DNA of 64,000 nucleotides from an uncultured Verrucomicrobiae bacterium. Its GTDB lineage: Bacteria; Verrucomicrobiota; Verrucomicrobiia; JADLBR01; CALLMV01. Shown here in pieces: positions 45,829 to 55,873 of this stretch (position 1 is the stretch's first letter; each line of letters opens with the position of its first letter). The stretch lies in the NCBI GenBank assembly GCA_938005615.1, contig CALLMV010000024.1, positions 1-64,000 of the forward strand, read 5' to 3'. The notes under the pieces were generated by a model. The model was not told the DNA's origin and ran no database searches. It saw only the letters and a list, made by a program, of their open reading frames with translations. The position numbers were made by a program, and so were the translations under genes.

Positions 45829-47988
45829 ATGTCAGACACTAAACCGCCGGAACCGCCAAAGTACCCCGACGACTCCGAAAACAAAAAAGGTAATCCCAGC
45901 GAAAAGTTCGGCTCAGAAAATTCCGGCGGCCCAAATTGGCGCAGTATCATTCTCTTTGGCTCCATCCTCATGATGGTCGCAGTGCTCTTCTACAGCCGCC
46001 AGCAGTCAGAAGCCAACATTACCACACTCAAATTCCGTCCCGACTTCGAAGACCTCCTAGCTCTAGGCCGTATCAAAAGCGCCAGCTTCGTCACAGACAC
46101 CTCCACCACAGAGCAAACCCTCGTCGGAAAATACCTCGCGGATGCCCCCAAAAGCACCGTGCAGCCTACCAGAAACTCAGCCGAACAACAAACCGACGCC
46201 AATCTTGAGGCAGAACAAAGCGAACAAGTTGCTAAACCCGCCTTCATTGAGCGCGACTACCGTGTCGTCGTCAACACCACCCTCATTCCTGACCTTGAAG
46301 AACGTCTCAAAAAAGCCGGCGTCCAAACCCTCGACGTAAAATACACTCAAAATGTTCTCGGGGCACTCTTCATGACCCTGCTGCCCCTTCTCATTTTGCT
46401 GCTTGTGCTCTTCCTAATCTTTCGCCACCAACTGCGGTCCGCCGGCAAGGGTGCTTTTAACTTTGGCAAATCCCGCTCCAAACTCATCTCTAAAGACAAA
46501 AACCGCGTACTCTTCAAAGACGTCGCCGGCATCGAAGAAGCCAAGGAGGAGGTCACTGAAATCGTGGAATTCCTACGTGACCCTAAAAAATTCCAAAGAC
46601 TCGGTGGTCGCATCCCCAAGGGCGTACTCATGATCGGCCCGCCGGGCACGGGCAAAACTCTGCTGGCGCGCGCCATTGCTGGCGAGGCTGATGTCCCTTT
46701 CTTTTCAATCTCCGGCTCGGACTTCGTGGAAATGTTTGTCGGCGTGGGTGCCTCGCGCGTCCGCGACCTTTTTGAGCAAGGCAAAAAAAACGCGCCCTGC
46801 CTCATCTTTATTGATGAGATCGATGCCGTCGGCCGCGCTCGTGGGCACGGCATCGGGGGTGGTAACGACGAACGTGAGCAAACACTCAACGCACTGCTCG
46901 TGGAGATGGATGGATTTGACACCCAGGAAGGCGTCATCATCATCGCCGCTACCAACCGCAAAGACGTATTGGACCCTGCTCTATTGCGCCCCGGACGCTT
47001 TGACCGCGAGGTCAACGTCAACCTTCCTGACGTCAAGGGCCGCGAGCAAATCCTCAAAGTGCACGCTAAAAAAGTCAAACTTGCCGCTGAGGTTGACCTT
47101 GCCCTCATTGCCCGCGGCACCCCCGGCTACTCCGGCGCAGAACTGGCCAACGTGATCAACGAAGCCGCCCTACTCGCTGCCCGTCGCAACAAAGAAGCCA
47201 TCGGCCAAGCTGAGCTAGAAGAGGCTCGCGACAAAGTCCGCTGGGGCCGCGAACGCCGCAGCCTCGCCATGACCGAAGAGGAAAAACGCAACACTGCTTA
47301 CCACGAAGCGGGTCACGCCCTGCTCAACGTACTGCTGGAACACACCGATCCTCTGCACAAAGTTTCCATCATCCCCCGAGGCCCCGCGCTTGGTGTCACG
47401 ATGTACCTGCCCGAAAAAGACCGTTACTCGATGTATCAAAAGCAACTTCTGGATTTGATCTGCGTCATCATGGGCGGGCGCGTCGCCGAGGAACTCTTCA
47501 CGGGCGACATCTCCTCTGGCGCCAGTGGCGACATCCGCCAGGCCTCCTGGTACGCCCGCAAGATGGTCTGCGAATGGGGCATGAGCAGCCATCTCGGCAT
47601 GGTCCTTTACGACGAAGAGGGCGAGACTATCTTCCTCGGTCGCGAAATTGGCCGGCCCCGTTCCCATTCGGAAAAAACGCAGCAGCAAATTGACGCCGAG
47701 ATCAAAGCCCTGATTGATGGAGCCTATCAGCGCGCCAAAGACCTTATCCAACAACACCGCGAAGCCCTCATCAAAATTGCCGAAACACTTTTGGAGTTTG
47801 AGACGCTCGACGGCGACCAAGTCACTGACCTCGTCAAACTCGGCTACATGCGCCGCCCCCCCACCCCGCGTCCGCCCTCTGCTCCCGATACCCAGTCCAA
47901 ACCTGTAGAACCTAAAACCCGGCCGGCAGGCGAAGAGGGCAAACCCGAATTCCCAGGCGGCCTGACACCCAGCCCCATCCCCTCATAA
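45829..47988 (+). CDS. ftsH: ATP-dependent zinc metalloprotease FtsH
   Basis: 720 residues. Two membrane helices at about 38-56 and 180-200 flank a periplasmic domain. The AAA module carries Walker A GPPGTGKT at 270-277, Walker B LIFIDEID and the [13 protein letters not shown] pore segment. The zinc motif is HEAGH at 492-496. It degrades membrane and short-lived cytoplasmic proteins as a hexamer. The C-terminus ends in an unusually long Pro/Arg-rich tail. A Pro/Asp/Lys/Asn-rich stretch precedes the first helix. The ATG at 45829 is the likeliest start, as upstream residues look non-coding. Confidence 0.96.
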   Translation: MSDTKPPEPPKYPDDSENKKGNPSEKFGSENSGGPNWRSIILFGSILMMVAVLFYSRQQSEANITTLKFRPDFEDLLALGRIKSASFVTDTSTTEQTLVGKYLADAPKSTVQPTRNSAEQQTDANLEAEQSEQVAKPAFIERDYRVVVNTTLIPDLEERLKKAGVQTLDVKYTQNVLGALFMTLLPLLILLLVLFLIFRHQLRSAGKGAFNFGKSRSKLISKDKNRVLFKDVAGIEEAKEEVTEIVEFLRDPKKFQRLGGRIPKGVLMIGPPGTGKTLLARAIAGEADVPFFSISGSDFVEMFVGVGASRVRDLFEQGKKNAPCLIFIDEIDAVGRARGHGIGGGNDEREQTLNALLVEMDGFDTQEGVIIIAATNRKDVLDPALLRPGRFDREVNVNLPDVKGREQILKVHAKKVKLAAEVDLALIARGTPGYSGAELANVINEAALLAARRNKEAIGQAELEEARDKVRWGRERRSLAMTEEEKRNTAYHEAGHALLNVLLEHTDPLHKVSIIPRGPALGVTMYLPEKDRYSMYQKQLLDLICVIMGGRVAEELFTGDISSGASGDIRQASWYARKMVCEWGMSSHLGMVLYDEEGETIFLGREIGRPRSHSEKTQQQIDAEIKALIDGAYQRAKDLIQQHREALIKIAETLLEFETLDGDQVTDLVKLGYMRRPPTPRPPSAPDTQSKPVEPKTRPAGEEGKPEFPGGLTPSPIPS

Positions 47989-48055
47989 GGCGCTTGCATC
48001 CCGTAGGCCCCTAAAGCCACTTGCTTACGCAGTAGGTTTTTGAAAACATGCCCAT

Positions 48056-49210
48056 GTGGCACTGCGCAGAAAAGAGAGACATCTCCGAAATCTCGCCCTC
48101 CATTTGCTATGCATCGTCACCATTATAGCCTGCATCAGCATTCTGCTCTGGGGCTTGGCCCGGGTCTTCTCTTTTCTCCAACCGTTGCTCGTCCCCATTG
48201 CTGTAGCAGGTATTTTTGCCTTCTTGCTTGATCCCCTCGTCACCCTGCTGATGCATCGGCTCAAGTGGCCGCGGCTAGGGTCGGTACTCGCAGTCCTAGG
48301 CTCGTTTCTGCTTGTGGCCACGCTTGTGCTTATCTGGCTGGTCCCTGTGGTTTGGGAACAAGGCGGACGTCTTATTAGCCAGGCTCCTGAATTCATCGGC
48401 AAGGCGCGCACCTTTGCAGAAGCTCTGCTAAAAAACTATCAGGAAAAATATGCGGGCAACCCATTAGTGAACGAACTGGAAATTGAGCTGCGTAATCGTA
48501 TTCCAGAGCTGTCCAACGCTGTCATCGGCTGGGTACAGCGCAGCTTGGGCGGTGTGTTTGGCGCGGCCGGTTTTGTACTGAGCTTTGTCCTAGTGCCCGT
48601 GTATCTATTTTATTTCCTTAACGGCGCCGCCGTCATCAAAAAACGTTGGCACGAATACCTGCCTATGCGCTCCTCGGGATTCAAAACGGAGATCGTTTCC
48701 GTGATGGGAGAGATTAATGACTACCTTGTTTCATATTTTCGCGGACAGGTACTCATCAGCTTTCTAAACGGCTTGCTTACCTGGATTGGCCTGCAGATGA
48801 TTGGTTTAGATTTTGCACTTTTCATTGGGGTGCTGCTATCCGTGGTGGGGTTGATCCCCTTTCTTGGTATAGTGATTTCGGCCATCCCCGCACTTCTGAT
48901 CGCCCTGGCACAGGGCGGAGGGGGGTGGGAACTGCCTGCCCTGGTCATCCTGGTTTACGCTGTGGTGCAGACGCTTGATGCTTTGTTCATCACGCCTAAA
49001 ATTGTAGGCGACACTGTGGGTTTGCATCCTATGACGGTCATGGTGTCCATTGTCTTTTGGGGATTGTTATTTGACGGTTTAATTGGTGCGCTTCTGGCCG
49101 TACCACTAACAGCTACCTTCAAAGTATTGCTCAAACGTTACATTTGGCAGAAAACCGCCTTAGTTGCGGAGGAGTCTATTGAAATTTCTGCGAATGCAAC
49201 CTCAGAATAA
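48056..49210 (+). CDS. AI-2E family transporter (PerM-type permease)
   Basis: About 384 residues with seven or eight membrane helices: an N-terminal pair (about 12-55), a soluble alpha segment (about 100-155), then a C-terminal bundle with the family segment VGLIPFLGIVISAIPALLIAL near 265-285 and the TPKIVGDTVGLHP motif near 316-328. The name comes from TqsA, an exporter of autoinducer-2; most members have other or unknown cargo, and some act as sodium/proton antiporters. The start is a GTG at 48056 whose Shine-Dalgarno is poor; it may begin later. It follows ftsH by 67 bp. Confidence 0.88.
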   Translation: MALRRKERHLRNLALHLLCIVTIIACISILLWGLARVFSFLQPLLVPIAVAGIFAFLLDPLVTLLMHRLKWPRLGSVLAVLGSFLLVATLVLIWLVPVVWEQGGRLISQAPEFIGKARTFAEALLKNYQEKYAGNPLVNELEIELRNRIPELSNAVIGWVQRSLGGVFGAAGFVLSFVLVPVYLFYFLNGAAVIKKRWHEYLPMRSSGFKTEIVSVMGEINDYLVSYFRGQVLISFLNGLLTWIGLQMIGLDFALFIGVLLSVVGLIPFLGIVISAIPALLIALAQGGGGWELPALVILVYAVVQTLDALFITPKIVGDTVGLHPMTVMVSIVFWGLLFDGLIGALLAVPLTATFKVLLKRYIWQKTALVAEESIEISANATSE

Positions 49211-49400
49211 AGACCGTGGCAGTGAGGATCACGTTACCGTTGCTGCCTCTCGGCCCTGGCGGGGTTGGCGCGTCATCACTCCACGGCCTACCAATGTAGA
49301 TTCGCGTCAACAAATGTACAAGGATTTAGAAAAAGGAATTTTTGATTGGCGCACTAGTCAGCATGAGAATAAGTTCAAGAATGCTACGCCCGGGTGGTGA
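49179..49400 (+). CDS. Small hypothetical protein overlapping the permease end and tRNA-Leu
   Basis: 73 residues if read from a TTG at 49179 that has GGAGGAG (49168-49174) 4 bases upstream, one of the best ribosome-binding sites in the window. It overlaps the last 32 bp of the permease gene in another frame and runs 13 bp into the tRNA-Leu gene. The sequence is Arg/Trp/Gln rich (GWRVITPRPTNVDSRQQ) with no known motif or membrane helix. It may be real or a chance frame. I do not recognise it. Confidence 0.35.
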   Translation: MKFLRMQPQNKDRGSEDHVTVAASRPWRGWRVITPRPTNVDSRQQMYKDLEKGIFDWRTSQHENKFKNATPGW

Positions 49401-49471
49401 AATGGCAGACACAAGGGACTTAAAATCCCTTGCCAGTTTTTGGCGTGCGGGTTCGAGTCCCGCCCCGGGCA
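49388..49471 (+). tRNA. tRNA-Leu (anticodon TAA)
   Basis: An 84-nt cloverleaf with a long class II variable arm. The acceptor GCCCGGG (49388-49394) pairs with CCCGGGC (49464-49470), with discriminator A49471. The anticodon loop CTTAAAA reads TAA, decoding UUA and UUG leucine codons. The T-arm has GTTCGAGTCC. CCA is not encoded. Confidence 0.96.
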
Positions 49472-49501
49472 GATTGTTTGACTGCTCAATGTGTTGAGAA
49501 A

Positions 49502-50425
49502 TTATTGCTTCACTCGGTTACCGAGCGGAGAGCGTGTATTGGCTTCGCGCTGAGCGAGTTGATCCATAGACCACCCCTCCTCGATCGGGGCGACATCAGC
49601 AAGAACTGCAGGACGTGTAGCATTTGTGTGATGAGTGGTGGGTAAGGGCGACGTCGCAGTAGAGGATTCCGTGTGTTTGGCTGTATTTGATGAAAACGGG
49701 TTGGCCGCACCATCGTCAGCACGCAGGATGGTGGGTGACTTGGCGCCACGTTCTGAGGCTGAAGCCACCAGAGTCGCATTCGACGCGACTACAGGTGGAG
49801 GCGCAGGAGCCGACTCGCTGGTAGCGGCAAGCTGGGAAGAGGTATCGCGCTTTTGCCTTTTGGCTTTTGGCAACGGGTCGACCTGAATCACCAGTTTGCT
49901 GCCTTCTGGCAACAGCTCAAAAACCTCCACAACGTCTGAGTTTTTCATTCGGATGCAGCCATAAGACACAGGCTTGCCCACGGATGATTCCTGATTCGTG
50001 CCATGTATGTATATGCCGCGATGGTAAGCGTTTTGATTTTGCGGGTCGAGGCCGCGCAGCCAGATGATTCGTGAGAGTATGCTGTCGCGCTCCCTTTTTT
50101 CAATGCTTGAATCACGAACGTTATAAACAATGCCCGTAAAGTTTCTGCGGTAAAATTTGCCACCGATTGGGACGTTGTGGCCGATGCGCTGCGCAACTTC
50201 GAAGCGGCCAAGCGGGGTGCGATATGAGTTAAAACGATCTCCCAAGCCAAACTTGGAAGTGGATACTGGGAACTCCCGGATCATTTGGTCACCACGAAGG
50301 ACGCGCATTTTTTGATCCGCAATGGAAATGATGGCAGATGACTCGGAGCTGGCTTCAGCGCAGGCAAGATGTTGTGCGGCATATCCCAAACATAAAACCG
50401 TCAGGATATTAAAAAATCTCCGCAT
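49502..50425 (-). CDS. L,D-transpeptidase (YkuD family)
   Basis: 307 residues. An N-terminal signal peptide (about 1-23) precedes the catalytic domain. The YkuD signature is complete: HGTNQESSVG from His141 and SYGCIRM with the catalytic Cys157. Such enzymes form 3-3 crosslinks in peptidoglycan or attach Braun-type lipoprotein. The C-terminal part from about 185 is Pro/Ala/Ser/Thr-rich and looks disordered, ending with no second domain; it may tether the enzyme to the envelope. Convergent with tRNA-Leu and upstream of nothing coupled. Confidence 0.92.
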   Translation of the reverse strand: MRRFFNILTVLCLGYAAQHLACAEASSESSAIISIADQKMRVLRGDQMIREFPVSTSKFGLGDRFNSYRTPLGRFEVAQRIGHNVPIGGKFYRRNFTGIVYNVRDSSIEKRERDSILSRIIWLRGLDPQNQNAYHRGIYIHGTNQESSVGKPVSYGCIRMKNSDVVEVFELLPEGSKLVIQVDPLPKAKRQKRDTSSQLAATSESAPAPPPVVASNATLVASASERGAKSPTILRADDGAANPFSSNTAKHTESSTATSPLPTTHHTNATRPAVLADVAPIEEGWSMDQLAQREANTRSPLGNRVKQ

Positions 50426-50528
50426 GAGACTTTATTAGTTTTTTTTGTAAAGGATAGCAAGTTATTATTTCACCAATGGGAAAAAAAGATGCTAGTTTGC
50501 AGATATCCAACTAAAGGGTTAATTAAGT

Positions 50529-51338
50529 TCAGTTCTCTAAAGACCTCCTGCGAAGACGCAAGTACGTGAATAGAGCTCCGAAGCACAACACAAAAACCAA
50601 GGTGCTTAACTTTGGCTCCGGCACATAAAAAAGCATGTCGTCAACATCCAATCTAAGTGTTGTACTTTTGGGGTTCCCGTTCAGTTCATTGATTTCAAAA
50701 AATACCTGGTGCCCTGTTGGATTGTTGAGGATGAAAGGCGTTGCAGCAGCAGCAAAGGGGTTCGGCGCCCAACCAGGTTCAGCCAAGTTACCGCTGAAGG
50801 TGATCCATGTATTTGGTGCTGTAATATTAAACCATTTTCTATAAGAGCCGTTAATGTTACCAACAGAATCAAGAGTGTTGAATTGGACATAGATTTGCAT
50901 GGGATTATTCACTCGCAACCTGAAACTATACATGTAGCTTGCGTATGTTGTTGCAGCGGTAATAGGCGTAGAGATGGGATTCATCCAAAATTGTGTTCCC
51001 CAATAATCCATACGGTTGGGTCCCGACGTGGGAACATTATCAAAGGTGGTCGTGATTGTTGCAAAGCGATTTCCGGGTTCCGTATCGATTCCTGCTGTGG
51101 TGTAGTTAGTAATTGTTGTAGGGTTATGTAAAAAAGCCGCTGGTGTTACTCGACCAGAATAGGCTTGGAAGCGCCAGTTAACTGGATTGCTGGCAGTGGG
51201 GTTTGTAACAATGCTTGTAGCAGTAGCTGTGGGGTAGCTCTGCATATCGTCATCGTAAATGATCTGTAGCTTTGCAAAACTGCTTTCGATCAAAAAGCAA
51301 GCGATTAGTAGCAAATTAATAATAAATTTTATTTTCAT
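50529..51338 (-). CDS. PEP-CTERM sorting-domain protein
   Basis: 269 residues. An N-terminal signal peptide ends near Ala22. A beta-rich, Asn/Thr-rich body without Cys motifs follows. The C-terminus has the sorting signal: VPEP at 239-242, a hydrophobic helix, then an Arg-rich tail (RLRRRS). Exosortase (XrtA-type) systems recognise this and anchor or release the protein at the surface, often with exopolysaccharide. No exosortase or polysaccharide genes are in the window. The gene is much more AT-rich than its neighbours and is flanked by a very AT-rich gap. Confidence 0.88.
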   Translation of the reverse strand: MKIKFIINLLLIACFLIESSFAKLQIIYDDDMQSYPTATATSIVTNPTASNPVNWRFQAYSGRVTPAAFLHNPTTITNYTTAGIDTEPGNRFATITTTFDNVPTSGPNRMDYWGTQFWMNPISTPITAATTYASYMYSFRLRVNNPMQIYVQFNTLDSVGNINGSYRKWFNITAPNTWITFSGNLAEPGWAPNPFAAAATPFILNNPTGHQVFFEINELNGNPKSTTLRLDVDDMLFYVPEPKLSTLVFVLCFGALFTYLRLRRRSLEN

Positions 51339-51664
51339 AACCGAATTTTATCAGAACAAGCCATTTTATCAATATTTTTTAAAAAAAATTTTAAAATTAT
51401 TATTAACTTAAATATAAAAATCCTCTTATCATCTTTTAAATGACTTGTTAATTAATTTAAATAATAATTAATGAAGTTTATTATTTATACTTTAGACCAG
51501 AAATAAGATTAAAGGACATCAAAATTCAATTTTTCTTCTGCTCTCAGTTTGACTTTGAAAGGTTAGCGTAAACTTAAGCTAAAAGCGATAATACGGTCAT
51601 ATTTTCAATGCACGCTCAAAATTTGTATGATACTGTATCCTAACTAGATGCACCTGATTGCATC
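51339..51664. other. Very AT-rich gap between PEP-CTERM and M48 genes
   Basis: 326 bp with no gene. The part around 51370-51500 is almost only A and T. It lies upstream of the PEP-CTERM gene and downstream of the M48 gene, so it should hold the PEP-CTERM promoter; I could not pick one element. No repeat or RNA motif was recognised. Confidence 0.5.
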
Positions 51665-53656
51665 TTATTGCTGTATCAATAACGGCGGTAGTGGGCTATC
51701 AATCGCATCGGCAAAAGCGCGGATCAGCTCCCACTCTTGAAGGGATGTGTTCTGGTTACTCAAAACCACCTGTGCCGCACAGAAAAGCACGTTCTTCTTG
51801 ATAATCGGAGAGGCCGCACCCAACTCATCAAGCGCGGCGTGAAGTGCAGGCCAAGTGCATTCCTGCCGAGAAAAGAAAACCGGCGTGCCCGCGATATAAT
51901 CCACACCCCCAAGGGCTGCTTGGAATGCCACCCGTGCCTCCTCATCGTTTGCACAATCCGCATGAGCCAAAGCCGAGAAAACAAGCCCATATTCGCGGGC
52001 CAGCAGGGCAGCCGGCGGGCGATGTCGGATCACCGCCGGAGGTATTAAACGATGGTAAGCAAGAAGGTGTCGGCGCATCATCTGTTGCAGAGCAAACTCC
52101 AACAAATCCGTGATGCCATCCATACCGGCAAGCTCATCGAGCAATTCCACAAAACTTTTCGCCTGATTGGGGCTCATCCCGCGCAGACCAGGCACCGCCA
52201 AGTCCGCCATGCAAAGATACTTTTCCCGGGGCAAGGCCTCCACAAATGCGCGAAGCCTGCCCATCTCCAAGAATACTGACTTCGCAGCCTTTGTAGCGAT
52301 GAGATCCATCTGATTTTTCGCGGTGGTTGGCTCCCTTGAACACACCAACAAAAAACACACCGCACTCGCGCCAGCAGGGTGAGTGACCGCCTCGCGCAAC
52401 ACCGGAGGGAAGCCCTGGCTCATCGCTCGCATGTAATACACATGCCGGGAGCGTGGAAGCACCATTTCCCCCTCGAATTGTGCCAGAGGCATGGCTGCTG
52501 GCATGACCTGCGATGGCTGCGAATCTGATGACGTTGGCCCTTGTTTATCAGAAAAGCCCAAAGCCATCGCATCCTCCCTACTGATTGCGGGTGTGAACTT
52601 TTTCCGATCAATCTCCCCTGTGAAGCTGGGATCAAGTTTTTTAATCCGCAGATGCAGCGGCGGATGACTTGCCAAGAGATTGCCAAACCAGTGGGTAATT
52701 GGATCCGCAAACATCATGTGGGCTGAATCCTGCGCGTGACCTGAGAGTCTGGCCTTCGAGGAGAATCCTCCGACTTTTTTTAACGCACCGGCAATGCCCT
52801 CCGTTTGCCTTGTGTATTGCACAGCAGCGGCATCTGCCAGGTATTCTCTTTGGCGATTAATAGCGGCCTGGAGAATGCGACCAAAAAACACAGAGACGTA
52901 ACCAACCACGATAAGAGTCATCCCCGTCACAAATAACGCCAACATCAGCGAGAATCCGCCGCGTCCGCGACTAGAGCGAAACCCGATCTCAATCAGTATC
53001 CGACCCATAATCGTCAACGCCAAAATCCCAAACACAAGTGAGATCATCTGCACATTGAGTCGTGAATCGCCATGCACGAGGTGACTCATCTCATGAGCCA
53101 TCACACCCTGCAACTCCTCGCGGGAAAGCTTCTCCAAAGCCCCGCGTGTCACGCCCACTACGATATCGCGCGGGCTGGTGGCTGCCGCAAATGCATTGAT
53201 CGCAGCCTCGCCTGGCAAAACAAATATTCGCGGCGTGGGATGTCCGGCGGCCAGCGCCATTTCCTCCACGACGTTGCGCAGCACAATCTCGCGGAAATTT
53301 CGTGTATCGGGCATTACCTCCACCCCACCCATGCTTTGGGCCACATGCGCGGCACCGCCTGCCGTCAACTCGCGCGATTTCCAGAATGTCGCAATCGCAA
53401 TCGTGCCGCCCACAAACAAGGACACCGCCATGAACAACTCGGGATGAAACCAGGGTTTTTTCCAAAAATCCTGCGCGGAGTAATTTTCATCACGGTAGAG
53501 GGGGATTGTTGCCCGGCCGTCCTGCCCCTCAACCACCAAAAAACTCGCCGCCAGAAGATAAACCACCGCGACCACTCCGATCACGCACAGGATAAAGATC
53601 AGGAACAAACCCCTGCTCCGTTTAAGCGCACGTTCTTGTTCGGCGAAAAAATCCAT
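51665..53656 (-). CDS. M48-family membrane metalloprotease with long C-terminal extension
   Basis: 663 residues, against about 290-400 for HtpX-type proteins. Two N-terminal membrane helices (about 17-41 and 72-91) are followed by the catalytic part with the zinc motif HEMSH at 188-192. A second pair of helices lies near 205-270, and the third-ligand segment REYLADAAA follows. From about 340 to 663 there is a soluble extension without a known motif. The upstream gene is lemA; in many bacteria this LemA plus M48 pair is linked to stress or envelope function. The start ATG is 24 bp after the lemA stop. Confidence 0.92.
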   Translation of the reverse strand: MDFFAEQERALKRSRGLFLIFILCVIGVVAVVYLLAASFLVVEGQDGRATIPLYRDENYSAQDFWKKPWFHPELFMAVSLFVGGTIAIATFWKSRELTAGGAAHVAQSMGGVEVMPDTRNFREIVLRNVVEEMALAAGHPTPRIFVLPGEAAINAFAAATSPRDIVVGVTRGALEKLSREELQGVMAHEMSHLVHGDSRLNVQMISLVFGILALTIMGRILIEIGFRSSRGRGGFSLMLALFVTGMTLIVVGYVSVFFGRILQAAINRQREYLADAAAVQYTRQTEGIAGALKKVGGFSSKARLSGHAQDSAHMMFADPITHWFGNLLASHPPLHLRIKKLDPSFTGEIDRKKFTPAISREDAMALGFSDKQGPTSSDSQPSQVMPAAMPLAQFEGEMVLPRSRHVYYMRAMSQGFPPVLREAVTHPAGASAVCFLLVCSREPTTAKNQMDLIATKAAKSVFLEMGRLRAFVEALPREKYLCMADLAVPGLRGMSPNQAKSFVELLDELAGMDGITDLLEFALQQMMRRHLLAYHRLIPPAVIRHRPPAALLAREYGLVFSALAHADCANDEEARVAFQAALGGVDYIAGTPVFFSRQECTWPALHAALDELGAASPIIKKNVLFCAAQVVLSNQNTSLQEWELIRAFADAIDSPLPPLLIQQ

Positions 53657-53680
53657 CGCGGCTAGTTTCCGCGCTCCGGC

Positions 53681-54286
53681 TTAGGAGAAAGAGACTTTCG
53701 GAGCTTCTTTTTCTGCAGCGTTGGCTATCTCAAAGAGCTGGGCTTCGTTGAAGCTGAACATGCCCGCAAAAATGTTGTTCGGGAAAACCTCGCGTGCCGT
53801 GTTGTAAGCCATGACTGCGTCGTTGTAAGCCTGTCGGGAGAAAGCCACGCGATTTTCCGTGGTAGTAAGTTCCTCGCTAAGTTGCATCATGTTTTGATTG
53901 GCCTTCAGGTCGGGGTAATTTTCCGAGAGCGCGAAGAGCCGCCCAAGGGCCCCAGTCAGTGCTGTTTCCGCTCCGGCCAGACCGGCAATCACGCCTGGAG
54001 CCGTGGGATCAGACAACGCACGCTGTTGGGCTTGCATCGCTGCGGCGCGCGCCTGAGTCACAGCTTCCAAAGTTCCCCGTTCATGGCTCATGTAGGCCTT
54101 GGCCGTCTCGACTAAGTTAGGGATCAAGTCGTATCTGCGTTTGAGCTGCACATCAATTTGGGAAAACGCGTTTTTGAAGCGATTTCTTAACGCGACAAGG
54201 TTGTTATAGATTCCGATTACGCCCAAACCGAGCACAACCAAAACCAACAAAATAATGCCAATCACCACGAGTGCCGTAATGTCCAT
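53681..54286 (-). CDS. lemA: LemA family protein
   Basis: 201 residues, the family length. One N-terminal membrane helix (about 5-27) is followed by a helical domain with the conserved segments RFKNAFSQIDVQLKRRYDLIPNLVETAKAY near 36-65 and RVAFSRQAYNDAVMAYN near 147-163. LemA proteins have unknown biochemical function. It is followed by the M48 protease gene after 24 bp, a known pairing, and lies 73 bp after lpdA, on the same strand. Confidence 0.95.
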   Translation of the reverse strand: MDITALVVIGIILLVLVVLGLGVIGIYNNLVALRNRFKNAFSQIDVQLKRRYDLIPNLVETAKAYMSHERGTLEAVTQARAAAMQAQQRALSDPTAPGVIAGLAGAETALTGALGRLFALSENYPDLKANQNMMQLSEELTTTENRVAFSRQAYNDAVMAYNTAREVFPNNIFAGMFSFNEAQLFEIANAAEKEAPKVSFS

Positions 54287-54359
54287 AGCGCAAGGTCTAA
54301 CCCAGCCTTAATGTTGCGCAATCCCAAAAAACGATCCGGTGGGAGTTTTTTGCGATTGC

Positions 54360-55772
54360 CTAACGTTTTCTTGTAATAAAGTGCGTAGCTGTGCCGTGGA
54401 GAAGCTCGGCGCTTTCCATGAGCGTTTCCGAGAGCGTCGGATGCGCGTGGATCGTGCCGCCGAGGTCGGTGGCCGTCATCGCCGTCTCAATGGCCAGCGC
54501 GCCCTCGGCGATTAACTCCCCTGCCCCGGCTCCTACAATTCCCACACCGATGATGCGTTCCGTCTTGCGATCAAAGATGACTTTAGTAATGCCCTCGGTG
54601 CGCGCGATTGAGAGTGCACGGCCCGAAGCGGCCCAAGGAAATTTGATGACCTCGGCGTCAAGGTTGTCGCGTTTCACGTCGGCTTCCGTCACTCCGGCCC
54701 AGGCCAGCTCCGGATCAGTGAACACCACTGCAGGAATGCAGATCGCATCAAACTCCGCAGGCTGTCCGAGCAAAGCTTCGATCGCCACGCGCCCTTCTCT
54801 TGACGCTTTGTGGGCCAACATCGGCTCGCCGGCGATATCGCCGATCGCCAGGATGTGTGGATCATCTGTGCGAAATTTTTTATCCACGCGCACGAAGCCT
54901 TTTTCGGTCACCTTCACCTTGGTGTTTTCCAAGCCAATGTTTTCCGAGTTAGGACGGCGACCTGTGCTCACCAGCACACGGTCATAGACCTCTGTGGTCT
55001 GATTTCCTGCGGCATCTTCCAACGTTACATGAATCCCGTCCTTCTCCGCCTTAAGCGCGAGCACTTTTGTCTTGCACCGGATGTCTTTAAAAGCGGCACG
55101 AAGTCGCTTCTCCAAGGGCGCCACCAAATCGCGATCGGCGGCCATCAAGATGCCCTCTAGAAACTCCACGACTGTGACTTCGCTTCCCAGCGCCGCATAC
55201 ACGCTGCCCATCTCCAAACCGATGTATCCTCCACCAATCACCAGCAGGCGCGGGGGAATATCTGCCAGAGCAAGTGCCCCTGTGGAGTCCATCACGCGAT
55301 CGTCCCCTATCTGAAACGCCGCAGGCACTGCCGGACGTGAGCCAACAGCAAGAATCGTGTTCGGGCTTTCAATTTTCTGAGTGCCTTGGGCCGTTTCGAC
55401 TTTTATAATCGTGGAGCTTTCAAATGATGCACGGCCCTGAATGACTTTTACTTTGCGCGCCTTGGCGAGAGCTTCCACACCCGAGCGCAGCTTTTTGATG
55501 ACCCCGTCCTTATGGGCGCGTATCGCGTCCAGGTTAATTCGTGGCTTATCAAAGATTAGCCCGTGGTCGCCGGCTTCGTGAGCCTCGTTCATGAGCTTCG
55601 CAAAATGCAGCAACGTCTTGGAAGGAATACATCCCTTGTTCAAGCAAACCCCGCCGAGCACGGGCTCCTGTTCGATCAATGTCACATCCATACCGTGGTC
55701 TGCAGCTAAAAACGCTGCCGCATAACCGCCCGGCCCCGCTCCGATGACTGTGAGTTTTTGTGTTTCTGCCAT
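54360..55772 (-). CDS. lpdA: Dihydrolipoyl dehydrogenase
   Basis: 470 residues. The FAD loop GAGPGGYAA is at 11-19, the redox disulfide CLNKGC at 43-48 and the active-site HAHPTLSE near 442-449. It reoxidises the lipoyl arms of 2-oxo acid dehydrogenase complexes and the glycine cleavage H protein, the latter encoded at 27 kb. No E1/E2 gene is adjacent. It is divergent from the photolyase gene across 101 bp, and lemA follows. Confidence 0.97.
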   Translation of the reverse strand: MAETQKLTVIGAGPGGYAAAFLAADHGMDVTLIEQEPVLGGVCLNKGCIPSKTLLHFAKLMNEAHEAGDHGLIFDKPRINLDAIRAHKDGVIKKLRSGVEALAKARKVKVIQGRASFESSTIIKVETAQGTQKIESPNTILAVGSRPAVPAAFQIGDDRVMDSTGALALADIPPRLLVIGGGYIGLEMGSVYAALGSEVTVVEFLEGILMAADRDLVAPLEKRLRAAFKDIRCKTKVLALKAEKDGIHVTLEDAAGNQTTEVYDRVLVSTGRRPNSENIGLENTKVKVTEKGFVRVDKKFRTDDPHILAIGDIAGEPMLAHKASREGRVAIEALLGQPAEFDAICIPAVVFTDPELAWAGVTEADVKRDNLDAEVIKFPWAASGRALSIARTEGITKVIFDRKTERIIGVGIVGAGAGELIAEGALAIETAMTATDLGGTIHAHPTLSETLMESAELLHGTATHFITRKR

Positions 55773-55873
55773 GTGTTCTGGTTATGTGATCTCTTTAAGT
55801 AAATCAAACGACAATGTGAAAAGTTGGATTTTCCCAAACTGCATTTTGACACCTCATAACTCGTGCGCAAAGA

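Noticed and set aside
53072-53665. 197-codon His-rich plus frame opposite the M48 protease
   Set aside because: Shadow frame; the HEMSH zinc motif is in the minus frame.
55773-55873. TTGACA before the photolyase gene as its promoter
   Set aside because: The matching -10 position would fall within or past the start codon.
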